A stretch of DNA of 64,000 nucleotides. It comes from Microlunatus endophyticus. GTDB taxonomy: Bacteria; Actinomycetota; Actinomycetes; Propionibacteriales; Propionibacteriaceae. The notes under the pieces are model-generated. The model worked only from the letters and a program-made list of their open reading frames with translations. It made no database searches and was not told where the DNA came from. Below, piece by piece: positions 37,417 to 45,471 of this stretch (the first letter of the stretch is position 1; every line of letters begins with the position of its first letter). The DNA lies in assembly GCF_014646195.1 (NCBI RefSeq), contig NZ_BMMZ01000012.1:62001-126000 (forward strand), read 5' to 3'. The position numbers were made by a program, and so were the translations under genes.

Positions 37417-38685
37417 TTGGCCAGTTTCGCCCGGCGCCTCCTGTACGCCGGAACCTTCGCCGACGGTGAGGACCCGAACGCGGCGCCCGTCGCCCACTGC
37501 GATCCGAATGCGGCCCCGCGGTTCACCTGGCGGCGGGCGATCCAGAACATGTTCTGGACCTACCTGATCGGCCTGGTCTTCATGCCGTACGCCCTGATCG
37601 ACATCGGTTCGCGCCAGCCGGACGTGTGGGTGCTCAGCCTGCGGATCGGACTCGCGATCGCGATCTGCCTGGCCTACCTGGCGACCTCCTGGATGGCTGA
37701 CACCGGTCTGGTCACGCGCTGGTGCTATCTGGTCGGATTCGTCCTGCTGGCAGCGCTGACCGCGGAGTTCAACGGCTGGGACTGGGTCAGCTACGGCGCC
37801 TACGTCTCGATGGTGATCGTGTCGCTGATCCCGTGGCGTACGGCCCGGTGGGTCCTCACCGGCTGGAATCTGGCGCTGATGGCACTGAGCCTGGTGCTGT
37901 GGAACGCGACGCCTGCGGTGATCGCCGGCATCGGCATGTTCATCGGTGTCGCGACCGGTGTCGCGATCGAGAGCGGTCGGCTGCGCCGCCACCTGGACCG
38001 GGCCGAGCAACGGGTCTCGACGCTGGCCGTGGCCGCCGAACGCGAACGGATCGCCCGCGATCTGCACGACATCCTCGGCCACTCGCTGACCGCGATCTCG
38101 ATCAAATCCGGGCTGGCGGCCCGGCTCGCCGAGGTCGACCCGGCGGCCGCGCGCGAGCAGATGGTCGAGGTCGAGCGGATCGCGCGGGTCGCCCTCGGTG
38201 ACGTCCGCGCGACGGCCTCCGGGCTGCGGCAAGTGCGGTTGGCCACCGAGATCGCCAGTGCCCGGTCGGTGCTGCTGGCCGCCGGCGTCGAGTCGGTCGT
38301 GCCGTCGGCGATCCCGGTGCTGCCGGACAAGGACAGCGAGCTGCTCGGCTATGCGGTCCGGGAGGCGGTGACCAATGTCGTACGCCATGCCGAGGCCAGC
38401 CGGGTGATGATCACGATCGAGGACCGCGCCGTCGCCATCTCCGACGACGGGGTCGGGATGCCGAGCGGCCGGACCGACGGCTCGGGGCTGAACGGGCTTC
38501 GCCGGCGGATCACCGAGGCCGGCGGCAGTTTCTCCGTCACTGCCGCACAACCGCGCGGCACTGTCGTTCGGGCCCTGCTCAAGCCGGAGACCGCACGGGC
38601 CGTCGAGACCGCGGGCGCAGCTGAGCGTGTCGAGGCCGAGTTCGTTGAACCGACACCCCATCGCGTCGAAGGACAACCCGCCTGA
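37417..38685 (+). CDS. Two-component sensor histidine kinase, NarL/DesK type (HisKA_3)
   Basis: Membrane sensor that autophosphorylates and passes phosphate to the adjacent regulator. 422 residues. TTG start with GAGGAGGAG upstream. A cytoplasmic N-terminus of about 45 residues is followed by about six hydrophobic segments (48-184) with no large outside loop, suggesting it senses the membrane itself, as DesK does. The HisKA_3 box RIARDLHDILGHSLTAISIK carries His217. The ATPase part has the N box (LGYAVREAVTNVVRHAEA), G1 (ISDDGVGMP) and G2 (GSGLNGLRRRI). TGATG overlap with the regulator gene. Confidence 0.92.
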   Translation: MASFARRLLYAGTFADGEDPNAAPVAHCDPNAAPRFTWRRAIQNMFWTYLIGLVFMPYALIDIGSRQPDVWVLSLRIGLAIAICLAYLATSWMADTGLVTRWCYLVGFVLLAALTAEFNGWDWVSYGAYVSMVIVSLIPWRTARWVLTGWNLALMALSLVLWNATPAVIAGIGMFIGVATGVAIESGRLRRHLDRAEQRVSTLAVAAERERIARDLHDILGHSLTAISIKSGLAARLAEVDPAAAREQMVEVERIARVALGDVRATASGLRQVRLATEIASARSVLLAAGVESVVPSAIPVLPDKDSELLGYAVREAVTNVVRHAEASRVMITIEDRAVAISDDGVGMPSGRTDGSGLNGLRRRITEAGGSFSVTAAQPRGTVVRALLKPETARAVETAGAAERVEAEFVEPTPHRVEGQPA

Positions 38686-39305
38686 TGATCAAGGTGATGC
38701 TGGCCGATGATCAACTTCTCATCCGCCAGGCCTTCGCGGCACTGCTGAATCTCGAACATGATCTTGAAGTCGTCGGCCAGGCCTCCGACGGTACGGAAGC
38801 GGTCAGGCTGGCGGCCGAGACCAAGCCCGACGTGATCGTGATGGACATCCAGATGCCGGAGCCGTCGGGCACCGGCGACGGCATCAGCGCGACGGCCCGG
38901 ATCGTCGCCGCCGATCCGAGGATCCGCGTGATCATCGTGACCACCTTCGGTCGGCCGGGCTACCTGCGCCGGGCCATGGAGGCCGGTGCGGTGGGCTACA
39001 TGGTCAAGGACGCGCCCGCGGATCAGCTGATCGAGGGCATCCGCCGGGTGCACCGGGGGCTGCGAGTGGTCGACCCGACGCTGGCAGCGGCCAGTCTCAG
39101 CGTCGGCTCGTCGCCGCTGACCGAACGTGAGACCGAGGTGCTCAGTGCGGCGGCCCGTGGCGGTGCCACCAGCGCCATCGCGGCGACGGTCTTCCTCAGT
39201 GAGGGCACCGTACGCAACCATCTCTCCTCGGCGATGGGCAAGCTCGGCGCGGGCACCCGCGCCGAAGCCGTACGGATCGCCACCGAGAACGGCTGGCTGA
39301 CTTGA
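38685..39305 (+). CDS. Response regulator, NarL/FixJ family (receiver plus LuxR helix-turn-helix)
   Basis: DNA-binding output of the two-component pair, 206 residues. Receiver domain at 1-120 with acidic pocket Asp8-Asp9, phospho-acceptor Asp54 in VIVMDIQMP, Thr in IIVTTFG and Lys in YMVKDAP. The receiver has a small insertion (PEPSGTGDGI) after the acceptor. The LuxR-type DNA-binding domain begins at about 140 (SPLTERETEVLSAAARG ... FLSEGTVRNHLSSAMGKLG). Last gene of the four-gene operon; the operator-like repeats at 35603 are its most likely target. Confidence 0.93.
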   Translation: MIKVMLADDQLLIRQAFAALLNLEHDLEVVGQASDGTEAVRLAAETKPDVIVMDIQMPEPSGTGDGISATARIVAADPRIRVIIVTTFGRPGYLRRAMEAGAVGYMVKDAPADQLIEGIRRVHRGLRVVDPTLAAASLSVGSSPLTERETEVLSAAARGGATSAIAATVFLSEGTVRNHLSSAMGKLGAGTRAEAVRIATENGWLT

Positions 39306-39621
39306 TTCGTCCGCTTCGTGCCGCTGCCGCGGTCTGGTCTGGGTAGGTTGCGTTTGCGGGGGCGACCCCACACCCCGGATCGGTCCAGTCCTCAGGTCGG
39401 CTTGGGGCGTCGCCGCTCCGCGGGCTCCGCGGCGACCTCGCTGCGCTCGCGGTGCGGAGGTGCGCGGGGATTGTCAAACCTGGGTGAGGCGAAGCTGGGA
39501 ATCGGGGAGCGTCCGGCGAGTCTGGCCGGGATTGGTCGGCCCGTCACGGATCATCGGACGGAGGCGGTAGCGCCGAGTTGAACAGTGGCGGATCGACAAG
39601 TGACGAGGGGGATGTGCGGGC
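39306..39621. other. Intergenic region after the response regulator: GC-rich hairpin, no gene
   Basis: GTCGCCGC (39409-39416) and GCGGCGAC (39429-39436) form a perfect stem, followed at once by CTCGCTGCGCTCGCGG, another self-complementary stretch. This may end the upstream operon or be a dispersed GC-rich repeat. I see no credible promoter for the following lipoprotein gene beyond a weak TTGAAC at 39576, and no coding sequence. Confidence 0.45.
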
Positions 39622-41286
39622 GTGCGTGGTTGGCGGCGGTCGGTGGCAGCGCTGATCGGAGTGGGGGCGGTGCTGGCAGTCAGCGCCGGGTGCGCTCCGA
39701 AGGTCGCCAGTACCGGGCAGAAGCTCGCCGATCCTTCCGCGGCGCTGAGCACTGCGCTGGCGAAGCTCAAGAAGGACAACTACGCAGGGATCCAGAACAA
39801 CAGCATCACCGTCTCCAACAGCACCGCCTGCTTCTACGCCAAGGCGGGCAAGGACGCCAAGGGCGTCTCCGACCAAGCGGTCTGCGGGCCGATCCGCCGG
39901 CTCGGGCTCTCCGATGCGCAGGTCTGGGACCGCTACCAGCTGAGCTTCACCTCCAACAGCGACGGTGACGCAGTGGCGACTGTCGGCGACCACACCGCCC
40001 AGGGCGTTGCCGTCGACACCTCGCTGCTGGTCTCGGCCTCGGATGTGAAGCCGGCCGCGGTGAGTGATGTCCCGGCACCGCGCGCGCCGCAGACGTCGGT
40101 AACCAACCGTGCCGTAGCGGTCGCGGACAACGCGCAGCCGGCGGGGCTGGCCTTCAGCAAACCGGACAAGCCGGTCACGGTGATCACTCCGTCGGCGAAG
40201 GTGTCGGTGATCGGGGTCGCCCAGCCCAAGGACGTACCAGATGCGCTGGTCGCCGGTCAGCACGATCCGGCAGGGCAGGCCGCGTACTATTTGCCGGCCA
40301 CCGGGCAGAAGTTGTACGCCTACCAGCTGCAGATCTCCGCTCCGCCGAGCAGCAGTGTGCCGGCCGCGACCTCCGGCTCGACGACCACCCCCGATCTGAG
40401 CACCGGGCTTGCGTTGCGGTCCGGGAGCACCGACATCGCGATCAGCGACCAGACCGGGGCCAGTGGCGCATCGTCGACGTTGGCGGTGCCGTGCGCGGCA
40501 AGCGGATCAGCGGCGTACCCGTGCGAACCGCGGACGACTCGGATCACCGTGCTGGCAACGGTTCCGGCCTCCGGCACCGTGTCCTTGGTGTCGAAGTCGG
40601 CCGGTGCGAGTCAGGCGGTCGATCTTGCGTCCGGGGCGGTGACGGGGAGTGTCTCATCGGTCGAGTACCAGCGGACCAAGCTGACGACCAAGATCAACAA
40701 GTCGGTCAAGACCGACACCTACCACGCCAGGATCAACGTGCCGGGCACAACTCCGGGAGCGAGTCCTGGGGCGAGTTCGACACCGACCTCGACGCCAACA
40801 CCGTCCTCGACGGCGACATCGACACCGTCGCCGACCTCGACACCCAGCGGCGATCCCAAGGGTCAGCAGACCCCGCCGGCCAAACCGAAGGTCATCACCG
40901 CTGACGGGCGGTGGTCACTGACTGTCGACTCCGTCGGCATCACTGGCTATGACCCGGCGCTGGGATGGGCGCCCTCCGGCCAAGCTTGGGTGATCCTCAA
41001 GACCTCCGACTACACCCAGAAGACGAAGGGGGCGACCTTCGGCCTCAACCGTCCGGCCAGCCTCAGCCTGACCGTGGACAACACGGTCCATCCGGTCAAG
41101 AGCCCCACTGAGGCCGACCTCACCGCGCATCCGGCCACCGACATCACCTGGGCCTTCGAGGTGCCCGCGGACGCCACCGCTGCGATCCTCACCTTCCGTC
41201 CGACCGGGACGGTCAGTGCCCATGGCGTATCCGCCGACTTCGCCTCCGACCAGCCGGCGACCCTGCAGTTCGACCTGCCGCACTGA
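39622..41286 (+). CDS. Secreted lipoprotein of unknown function
   Basis: I do not recognise the family. 554 residues. GTG start at 39622 with GAGGGGG about 9 nt upstream. A lipoprotein signal (RSVAALIGVGAVLAVSAGC) places the lipidated Cys at 24. The first about 350 residues are Ala/Ser/Val/Thr-rich, beta-like, with a few cysteines (CFYAKAG, QAVCGPIRR, AVPCAAS, YPCEPRTT) that could form disulfides. A Pro/Thr/Ser-rich linker with TPTSTPTPSST-type repeats lies at about 373-420, then a C-terminal domain of about 130 residues (WSLTVDSVGITGYDPALGW ... TLQFDLPH) that looks like an immunoglobulin-like beta sandwich. It stands alone before the S10 cluster. Confidence 0.75.
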   Translation: MRGWRRSVAALIGVGAVLAVSAGCAPKVASTGQKLADPSAALSTALAKLKKDNYAGIQNNSITVSNSTACFYAKAGKDAKGVSDQAVCGPIRRLGLSDAQVWDRYQLSFTSNSDGDAVATVGDHTAQGVAVDTSLLVSASDVKPAAVSDVPAPRAPQTSVTNRAVAVADNAQPAGLAFSKPDKPVTVITPSAKVSVIGVAQPKDVPDALVAGQHDPAGQAAYYLPATGQKLYAYQLQISAPPSSSVPAATSGSTTTPDLSTGLALRSGSTDIAISDQTGASGASSTLAVPCAASGSAAYPCEPRTTRITVLATVPASGTVSLVSKSAGASQAVDLASGAVTGSVSSVEYQRTKLTTKINKSVKTDTYHARINVPGTTPGASPGASSTPTSTPTPSSTATSTPSPTSTPSGDPKGQQTPPAKPKVITADGRWSLTVDSVGITGYDPALGWAPSGQAWVILKTSDYTQKTKGATFGLNRPASLSLTVDNTVHPVKSPTEADLTAHPATDITWAFEVPADATAAILTFRPTGTVSAHGVSADFASDQPATLQFDLPH

Positions 41287-41512
41287 TTTCGGTCCCGATC
41301 GGATTCCGTACGCAGATCGGTCCGGATCCACGGCCAAATCCGACCCCGGTCGGAAAGTGGACGCGATTCTGGCTGTTTTGCGAAAAGGATGCGAAAGGGC
41401 CAGCGGCCCCAGGGATTGGGATCCGGGGGCCGGGGCTGGCACCATGGAGCACGCAGGAGCACGGCATCCCGGCCCTCAAGGGTCGCCCGATCGGATCGAT
41501 CCGGTCGCGGAT

Positions 41513-41541
41513 TTGGAAAGCCGCGCCCGGTCTGACAAGAT
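41513..41541 (+). promoter_or_regulatory. Candidate promoter of the S10 ribosomal protein operon
   Basis: TTGGAA (41513-41518), 17-bp spacer, CAAGAT (41536-41541) with a TG just upstream of the -10. The transcript would begin near 41548. This is the best match in the 628-bp space before rpsJ, although the -10 is weak. Confidence 0.45.
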
Positions 41542-41547
41542 AGACGG

Positions 41548-41914
41548 GTTGCTCCGACGGGGTCGCCGGGGTGAGTTGCGCCCGAGCCGTGGTGGAAACA
41601 CCGTAGGCGAGGACCGAGTCGCCGGACCGTGAGACCCGCAGAGCCTGATCTCGAAGATCGGGTGCTCCACACAACGCAGAGTCCGTCCTGATGGGCGGTC
41701 GTGCGCTTGGGTGGCGCGACACGCCCGACCTCGGGGGTCGCTCGATCCGCACGGATCGGGACCTGACCAGGGTCATGCGCAAGCACGGCGGGGCAGCACG
41801 CAAGGCCAAGAACGTGGCTCTGCGGACCGCTCGAGCCGGGCCCGGTGACGGACCAGGTGCAGGGCATAGACAACAGCAGAGTGCGTACAGCTGAAGCAGG
41901 AAGAGAGACGGACT
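41548..41914 (+). promoter_or_regulatory. Long leader of the S10 operon
   Basis: About 365 nt without a credible gene. Stems include GAGC..TGATCT-CGA-AGATCG..GCTC (41641-41667) and CGATCCG-CA-CGGATCG (41742-41757). In E. coli and some other bacteria L4 binds the S10 leader and represses the operon; rplD (L4) is the third gene here, so this leader is a candidate for similar feedback. The upstream part (41287-41512) shows only GC-rich repeats of GATCGG/GATCCGG and no gene. Confidence 0.4.
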
Positions 41915-42223
41915 GTGGCGGGACAGAAGATCCGCATCAGGCTCAAGGCCTACGACCACGAGGTCATCGATGGGTCGGCGCGCAAGATCGTCGACACCGT
42001 GACCCGGACGGGTGCGAAGGTTGCCGGCCCGGTGCCGCTGCCGACGGAGAAGAACGTGTTCTGCGTGATCCGTTCTCCGCACAAGTACAAGGACAGCCGC
42101 GAGCACTTCGAGATGCGTACGCACAAGCGGCTGATCGACATCATCGACCCCACGCCGAAGACGGTTGATTCGCTGATGCGTCTCGACCTCCCGGCCGGTG
42201 TCGACATCGAGATCAAGCTCTGA
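41915..42223 (+). CDS. rpsJ: 30S ribosomal protein S10
   Basis: 30S head protein and transcription antitermination partner (NusE) that binds NusB. 102 residues. GTG start. Core sequence AGQKIRIRLKAYDHEVIDGSARKIVDTVTRTGAKVAGPVPLPTEK is canonical. First gene of the S10-spc cluster; the next start is 14 bp away. Confidence 0.98.
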   Translation: MAGQKIRIRLKAYDHEVIDGSARKIVDTVTRTGAKVAGPVPLPTEKNVFCVIRSPHKYKDSREHFEMRTHKRLIDIIDPTPKTVDSLMRLDLPAGVDIEIKL

Positions 42224-42237
42224 GGGACGCACGAGTT

Positions 42238-42894
42238 ATGAGTGAGCGCAAAGTGAAGGGACTGCTGGGCACCAAGCTCGGCATGACCCAACTCTGGGAC
42301 GAGAACAATCGCGTGGTTCCGGTGACCGTTGTCGCCGCAGGCCCGTGCGTGGTGACCCAGGTCCGCACCGCCGACGCCGACGGCTATTCCGCCGTCCAGC
42401 TCGGCTTCGGTGCGATCAAGGCCAAGCAGGTCACCAAGCCGAGCGCCGGCCACTTCGAGAAGGCCGGTGTCACCCCGCGCAAGCACCTGGTCGAGATCCG
42501 GACCACCGACGCCGATCAGTACACCCTGGGCCAGGAGCTCGGTGCTGACGTCTTCGAGGCGGCCGAGATCCTCGACGTCACCGGAGTCAGCAAGGGCAAG
42601 GGCACCGCAGGTGTCATGAAGCGGCACGGCTTCGGTGGCCTGCGCGCCACCCACGGTGTGCACCGCAAGCACCGCTCGCCGGGTTCGATCGGTGGCTGCG
42701 CCACCCCGGGCCGGGTCTTCAAGGGTCTGCGGATGGCTGGCCGGATGGGTGTCGAGCGCAAGACCATCCAGAACCTGGCCGTGCACTCGGTTGATGCCGA
42801 GCGCGGTCTGATCCTGATCAAGGGCGCGATCCCGGGTGCCAAGGGCGGCCTCGTCGTCCTGCGCTCCGCGTCCAAGAAGGAGGTCAAGGCGTGA
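42238..42894 (+). CDS. rplC: 50S ribosomal protein L3
   Basis: Early-assembling 50S protein whose loop reaches the peptidyl-transferase centre. 218 residues. Signature pieces: KGLLGTKLGMTQLWDENN, VTGVSKGKGTAGVMKRHGFGG, HRKHRSPGSIGGCATPGRVFKGLRMAGRMG. The last four bases overlap rplD (GTGA). The glutamine methylated in some L3 proteins is not clearly placed here. Confidence 0.98.
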   Translation: MSERKVKGLLGTKLGMTQLWDENNRVVPVTVVAAGPCVVTQVRTADADGYSAVQLGFGAIKAKQVTKPSAGHFEKAGVTPRKHLVEIRTTDADQYTLGQELGADVFEAAEILDVTGVSKGKGTAGVMKRHGFGGLRATHGVHRKHRSPGSIGGCATPGRVFKGLRMAGRMGVERKTIQNLAVHSVDAERGLILIKGAIPGAKGGLVVLRSASKKEVKA

Positions 42895-43592
42895 GCGAGA
42901 CAAAGACGGTCGACGTCGTCGACGCCAAGGGCGGCAAGTCCGGTTCGGCCGAGCTGCCCGGTGAGCTCTTCGACGCCACCACCAACATCCCGCTGATCCA
43001 CCAGGTCGTCGTGGCCCAGCTGGCCGCGGCCCGGCAGGGCACGCACTCCACCAAGACCCGCGGCGAGGTCCGCGGCGGTGGCGTCAAGCCGTACCGGCAG
43101 AAGGGCACCGGCCGGGCTCGTCAGGGCTCGATCCGCGCACCCCAGTTCACCGGCGGTGGCACGGTCTTCGGCCCGCAGCCGCACGGCTACGCCCAGCGCA
43201 CCCCCAAGAAGATGGTTGCCGCCGCACTCCGCGGTGCACTGTCCGACCGGGCCCGCAACGGCCGGGTGTTCGTGGTCAGCTCGCTGGTCGAGGGTGACAC
43301 CCCGTCCACCAAGGCGGCACTGGCCGCGCTGAAGAGCGTCAGCAGCTCCGACAAGGTGCTGGTCGTGCTGTCGCGCGACGAGGACGCCGCCTGGCTGAGC
43401 CTGCGCAACGTCGCGAACGCCCATGTGATCGTCGCCGACCAGCTGAACGCCTACGACGTGCTGGTCAACGACGACATCGTCTTCACCTCTGCCGCGCTCG
43501 ACGCCTACGTCGCCGGCCCGGCCAAGGGCAAGAGCGTCAAGGCGGTCGCCACCGAGACCGAGGCGACCGAGACCGAGGAGAGTGCCGAATGA
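42891..43592 (+). CDS. rplD: 50S ribosomal protein L4
   Basis: 50S protein lining the exit tunnel and, in some bacteria, the autogenous repressor of the S10 operon. 233 residues with a short acidic tail (ATETEATETEESAE). The tunnel loop region TKTRGEVRGGGVKPYRQKGTGRARQGSIRAPQFTGGG is canonical, including the segment where macrolide-resistance changes occur. GTG start overlaps rplC; ATGA overlap with rplW. Confidence 0.98.
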   Translation: MSETKTVDVVDAKGGKSGSAELPGELFDATTNIPLIHQVVVAQLAAARQGTHSTKTRGEVRGGGVKPYRQKGTGRARQGSIRAPQFTGGGTVFGPQPHGYAQRTPKKMVAAALRGALSDRARNGRVFVVSSLVEGDTPSTKAALAALKSVSSSDKVLVVLSRDEDAAWLSLRNVANAHVIVADQLNAYDVLVNDDIVFTSAALDAYVAGPAKGKSVKAVATETEATETEESAE

Positions 43593-43900
43593 GCGCCGAA
43601 GCCAAGATCTGCGATCATCGCGACATCCTGCTCGCGCCGGTCGTCAGCGAGAAGAGCTACGGACTGCTGGACGAGAACAAGTACACCTTCGTCGTCTCGC
43701 CGCAGGCCAACAAGACCGAGATCAAGATCGCGGTCGAGAAGGTCTTCGATGTCAAGGTCACCAGCGTGAACACCTTCGTCCGCAAGGGCAAGAAGCAGCG
43801 CACCCGCTACGGCACCGGCAAGCGCCCCGACACCAAGCGGGCGATCGTCACCGTCGCCGAGGGCCAGAGCATCGACATCTTCGGCGGACCGGTCGGCTGA
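43589..43900 (+). CDS. rplW: 50S ribosomal protein L23
   Basis: Tunnel-exit protein that docks trigger factor and the signal recognition particle. 103 residues. Sequence DILLAPVVSEKSYGLLDENKYTFVVSPQANKTEIKIAVEKVF and VRKGKKQRTRYGTGKRPDTKRAIVTVAEGQSIDIF is typical. Start overlaps the rplD stop. Confidence 0.98.
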   Translation: MSAEAKICDHRDILLAPVVSEKSYGLLDENKYTFVVSPQANKTEIKIAVEKVFDVKVTSVNTFVRKGKKQRTRYGTGKRPDTKRAIVTVAEGQSIDIFGGPVG

Positions 43901-43919
43901 GGGATAGAGGACATCAACC

Positions 43920-44756
43920 ATGGCTATTCGTAAGTACAAGCCGACCACTCCGGGCCGCCGCGGCGGTTCGGTGGCCGACTTCGCCGAGGTCACGCGTTCG
44001 ACCCCGGAGAAGTCGCTGGTCGTGCCGAGCCCGAAGACCGGCGGTCGCAACAACAACGGCCGGATCACCTCCCGGCACATCGGTGGCGGCCACAAGCAGG
44101 CCTACCGGCTGATCGATTTCAAGCGCTACGACAAGGACGGCGTGCCGGCCAAGGTCGCTCACATCGAGTACGACCCGAACCGCACCGCGCGGATCGCGCT
44201 GCTGCACTACGCCGACGGCGAGAAGCGCTACATCATCGCACCGGACGGCCTCAAGCAGGGCGCTCCGGTCGAGGCCGGTGAGGGTGCCGACATCAAGACC
44301 GGCAACAACCTGCCGCTGCGCAACATCCCGGTCGGCACCACGGTGCACGCCGTGGAGCTGCGCCCGGGCGGTGGCGCCAAGCTCGGCCGTTCGGCCGGTG
44401 CCTCCATCCAGCTGGTCGCCCGCGAGGGTGCCTACGCCACGCTGCGGATGCCCTCGGGCGAGATGCGGATGGTCGATGTCCGCTGCCGGGCCACCGTCGG
44501 TGAGGTCGGCAACTCCGAGCAGGCCAACATCAACTGGGGCAAGGCCGGCCGCAACCGCTGGAAGGGCAAGCGGCCCAAGGTCCGCGGTGTCGTGATGAAC
44601 CCGGTCGACCACCCGCACGGTGGTGGCGAGGGTCGTACGTCCGGTGGTCGCCACCCGGTTTCCCCGTGGGGCAAGCCGGAGGGCCGCACCCGTGACAAGA
44701 ACAAGGCGAGCTCTCGTCTGATCGTCCGTCGCCGCAAGTCCGGCAAGAAGCGCTGA
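43920..44756 (+). CDS. rplB: 50S ribosomal protein L2
   Basis: One of the most conserved 50S proteins, needed for peptidyl-transferase activity and subunit joining. 278 residues. Blocks: AIRKYKPTTPGRRGGSVADF, RNNNGRITSRHIGGGHKQAYRLIDFKR, and the conserved C-terminal RGVVMNPVDHPHGGGEGRTSGGRHPVSPWGKP with the functionally important histidine (HGGGEG). Spaced 19 bp from rplW. Confidence 0.99.
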   Translation: MAIRKYKPTTPGRRGGSVADFAEVTRSTPEKSLVVPSPKTGGRNNNGRITSRHIGGGHKQAYRLIDFKRYDKDGVPAKVAHIEYDPNRTARIALLHYADGEKRYIIAPDGLKQGAPVEAGEGADIKTGNNLPLRNIPVGTTVHAVELRPGGGAKLGRSAGASIQLVAREGAYATLRMPSGEMRMVDVRCRATVGEVGNSEQANINWGKAGRNRWKGKRPKVRGVVMNPVDHPHGGGEGRTSGGRHPVSPWGKPEGRTRDKNKASSRLIVRRRKSGKKR

Positions 44757-44771
44757 GCAGGAGTCTGAGGA

Positions 44772-45053
44772 ATGCCACGCAGCCTGAAGAAGGGCCCCTT
44801 CGTCGATGATCATCTGGCCAAGAAGGTCGATGCTCAGAACGAGAAGGGCACCAAGACCGTGATCAAGACCTGGTCGCGCCGCTCGATGATCACGCCGGAC
44901 ATGATCGGCCACACCATTGCGGTGCACGACGGTCGCAAGCACGTGCCGGTGTTCGTCTCCGAGTCGATGATCGGACACAAACTCGGTGAGTTCGCCCCGA
45001 CCCGGACCTTCCGCGGTCATGAGAAGGACGACCGCAAGTCGCGCCGTCGCTGA
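44772..45053 (+). CDS. rpsS: 30S ribosomal protein S19
   Basis: 30S head protein that works with S13 near the A-site tRNA. 93 residues. PRSLKKGPFVDDHLAKKVDAQN, TWSRRSMITPDMIGHTIAVHDGRKHVPVFV and the end HKLGEFAPTRTFRGHEKDDRKSRRR are typical. A GAGTCTGAGGA stretch precedes the start. Confidence 0.98.
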   Translation: MPRSLKKGPFVDDHLAKKVDAQNEKGTKTVIKTWSRRSMITPDMIGHTIAVHDGRKHVPVFVSESMIGHKLGEFAPTRTFRGHEKDDRKSRRR

Positions 45054-45073
45054 GGAATCAAGGAACTTATCTG

Positions 45074-45469
45074 ATGACTAACGCAGAGAAGACCCGGCCG
45101 ACCCGGCGGGCTGCCCTCCTCGGTGACCGGCAGGGCTCGTACGCGATCGCCCGCGGTGTCCGGATGTCGCCGACCAAGGTCCGTCGCGTCGTCGACGTGA
45201 TCCGCGGCCTGGACGTCACCGACGCCCTGGACGCCCTGAAGTTCGCGCCGCAGGCTGCGGCCGAGCCGGTCAGCAAGGTGATCGCCAGTGCTGCGGCCAA
45301 CGCCCAGCACACCGACAACCTGCGCGCCGAGGACCTGTTCGTGTCCCAGGCGTTCGTTGACGAGGGCATGACCATGCGCCGGATCCGGCCGCGGGCCAAG
45401 GGCTCGGCCAGCCGCATCCTCAAGCGGTCCAGCCACATCACCGTCGTCGTAGAGAAGAAGGAGGCCTGA
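45074..45469 (+). CDS. rplV: 50S ribosomal protein L22
   Basis: Exit-tunnel protein; its beta-hairpin narrows the tunnel with L4. 131 residues, with an N-terminal extension of about 15 residues (MTNAEKTRPTRRAALL). Core: GSYAIARGVRMSPTKVRRVVDVIRGL and the hairpin region EGMTMRRIRPRAKGSASRILKRSSHITVVV. Two bases separate it from rpsC. Confidence 0.98.
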   Translation: MTNAEKTRPTRRAALLGDRQGSYAIARGVRMSPTKVRRVVDVIRGLDVTDALDALKFAPQAAAEPVSKVIASAAANAQHTDNLRAEDLFVSQAFVDEGMTMRRIRPRAKGSASRILKRSSHITVVVEKKEA

Positions 45470-45471
45470 TC

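Noticed and set aside
36604..38676. 690-codon minus-strand frame opposite the ABC permease and sensor kinase
   Set aside because: Gln/Arg/Asp/His-rich shadow sequence spanning two well-supported genes on the other strand.
41691..41894. 67-codon frame in the S10 leader as a small gene
   Set aside because: Arg/Gly-rich composition, no ribosome site, no recognisable domain; best explained as structured leader.
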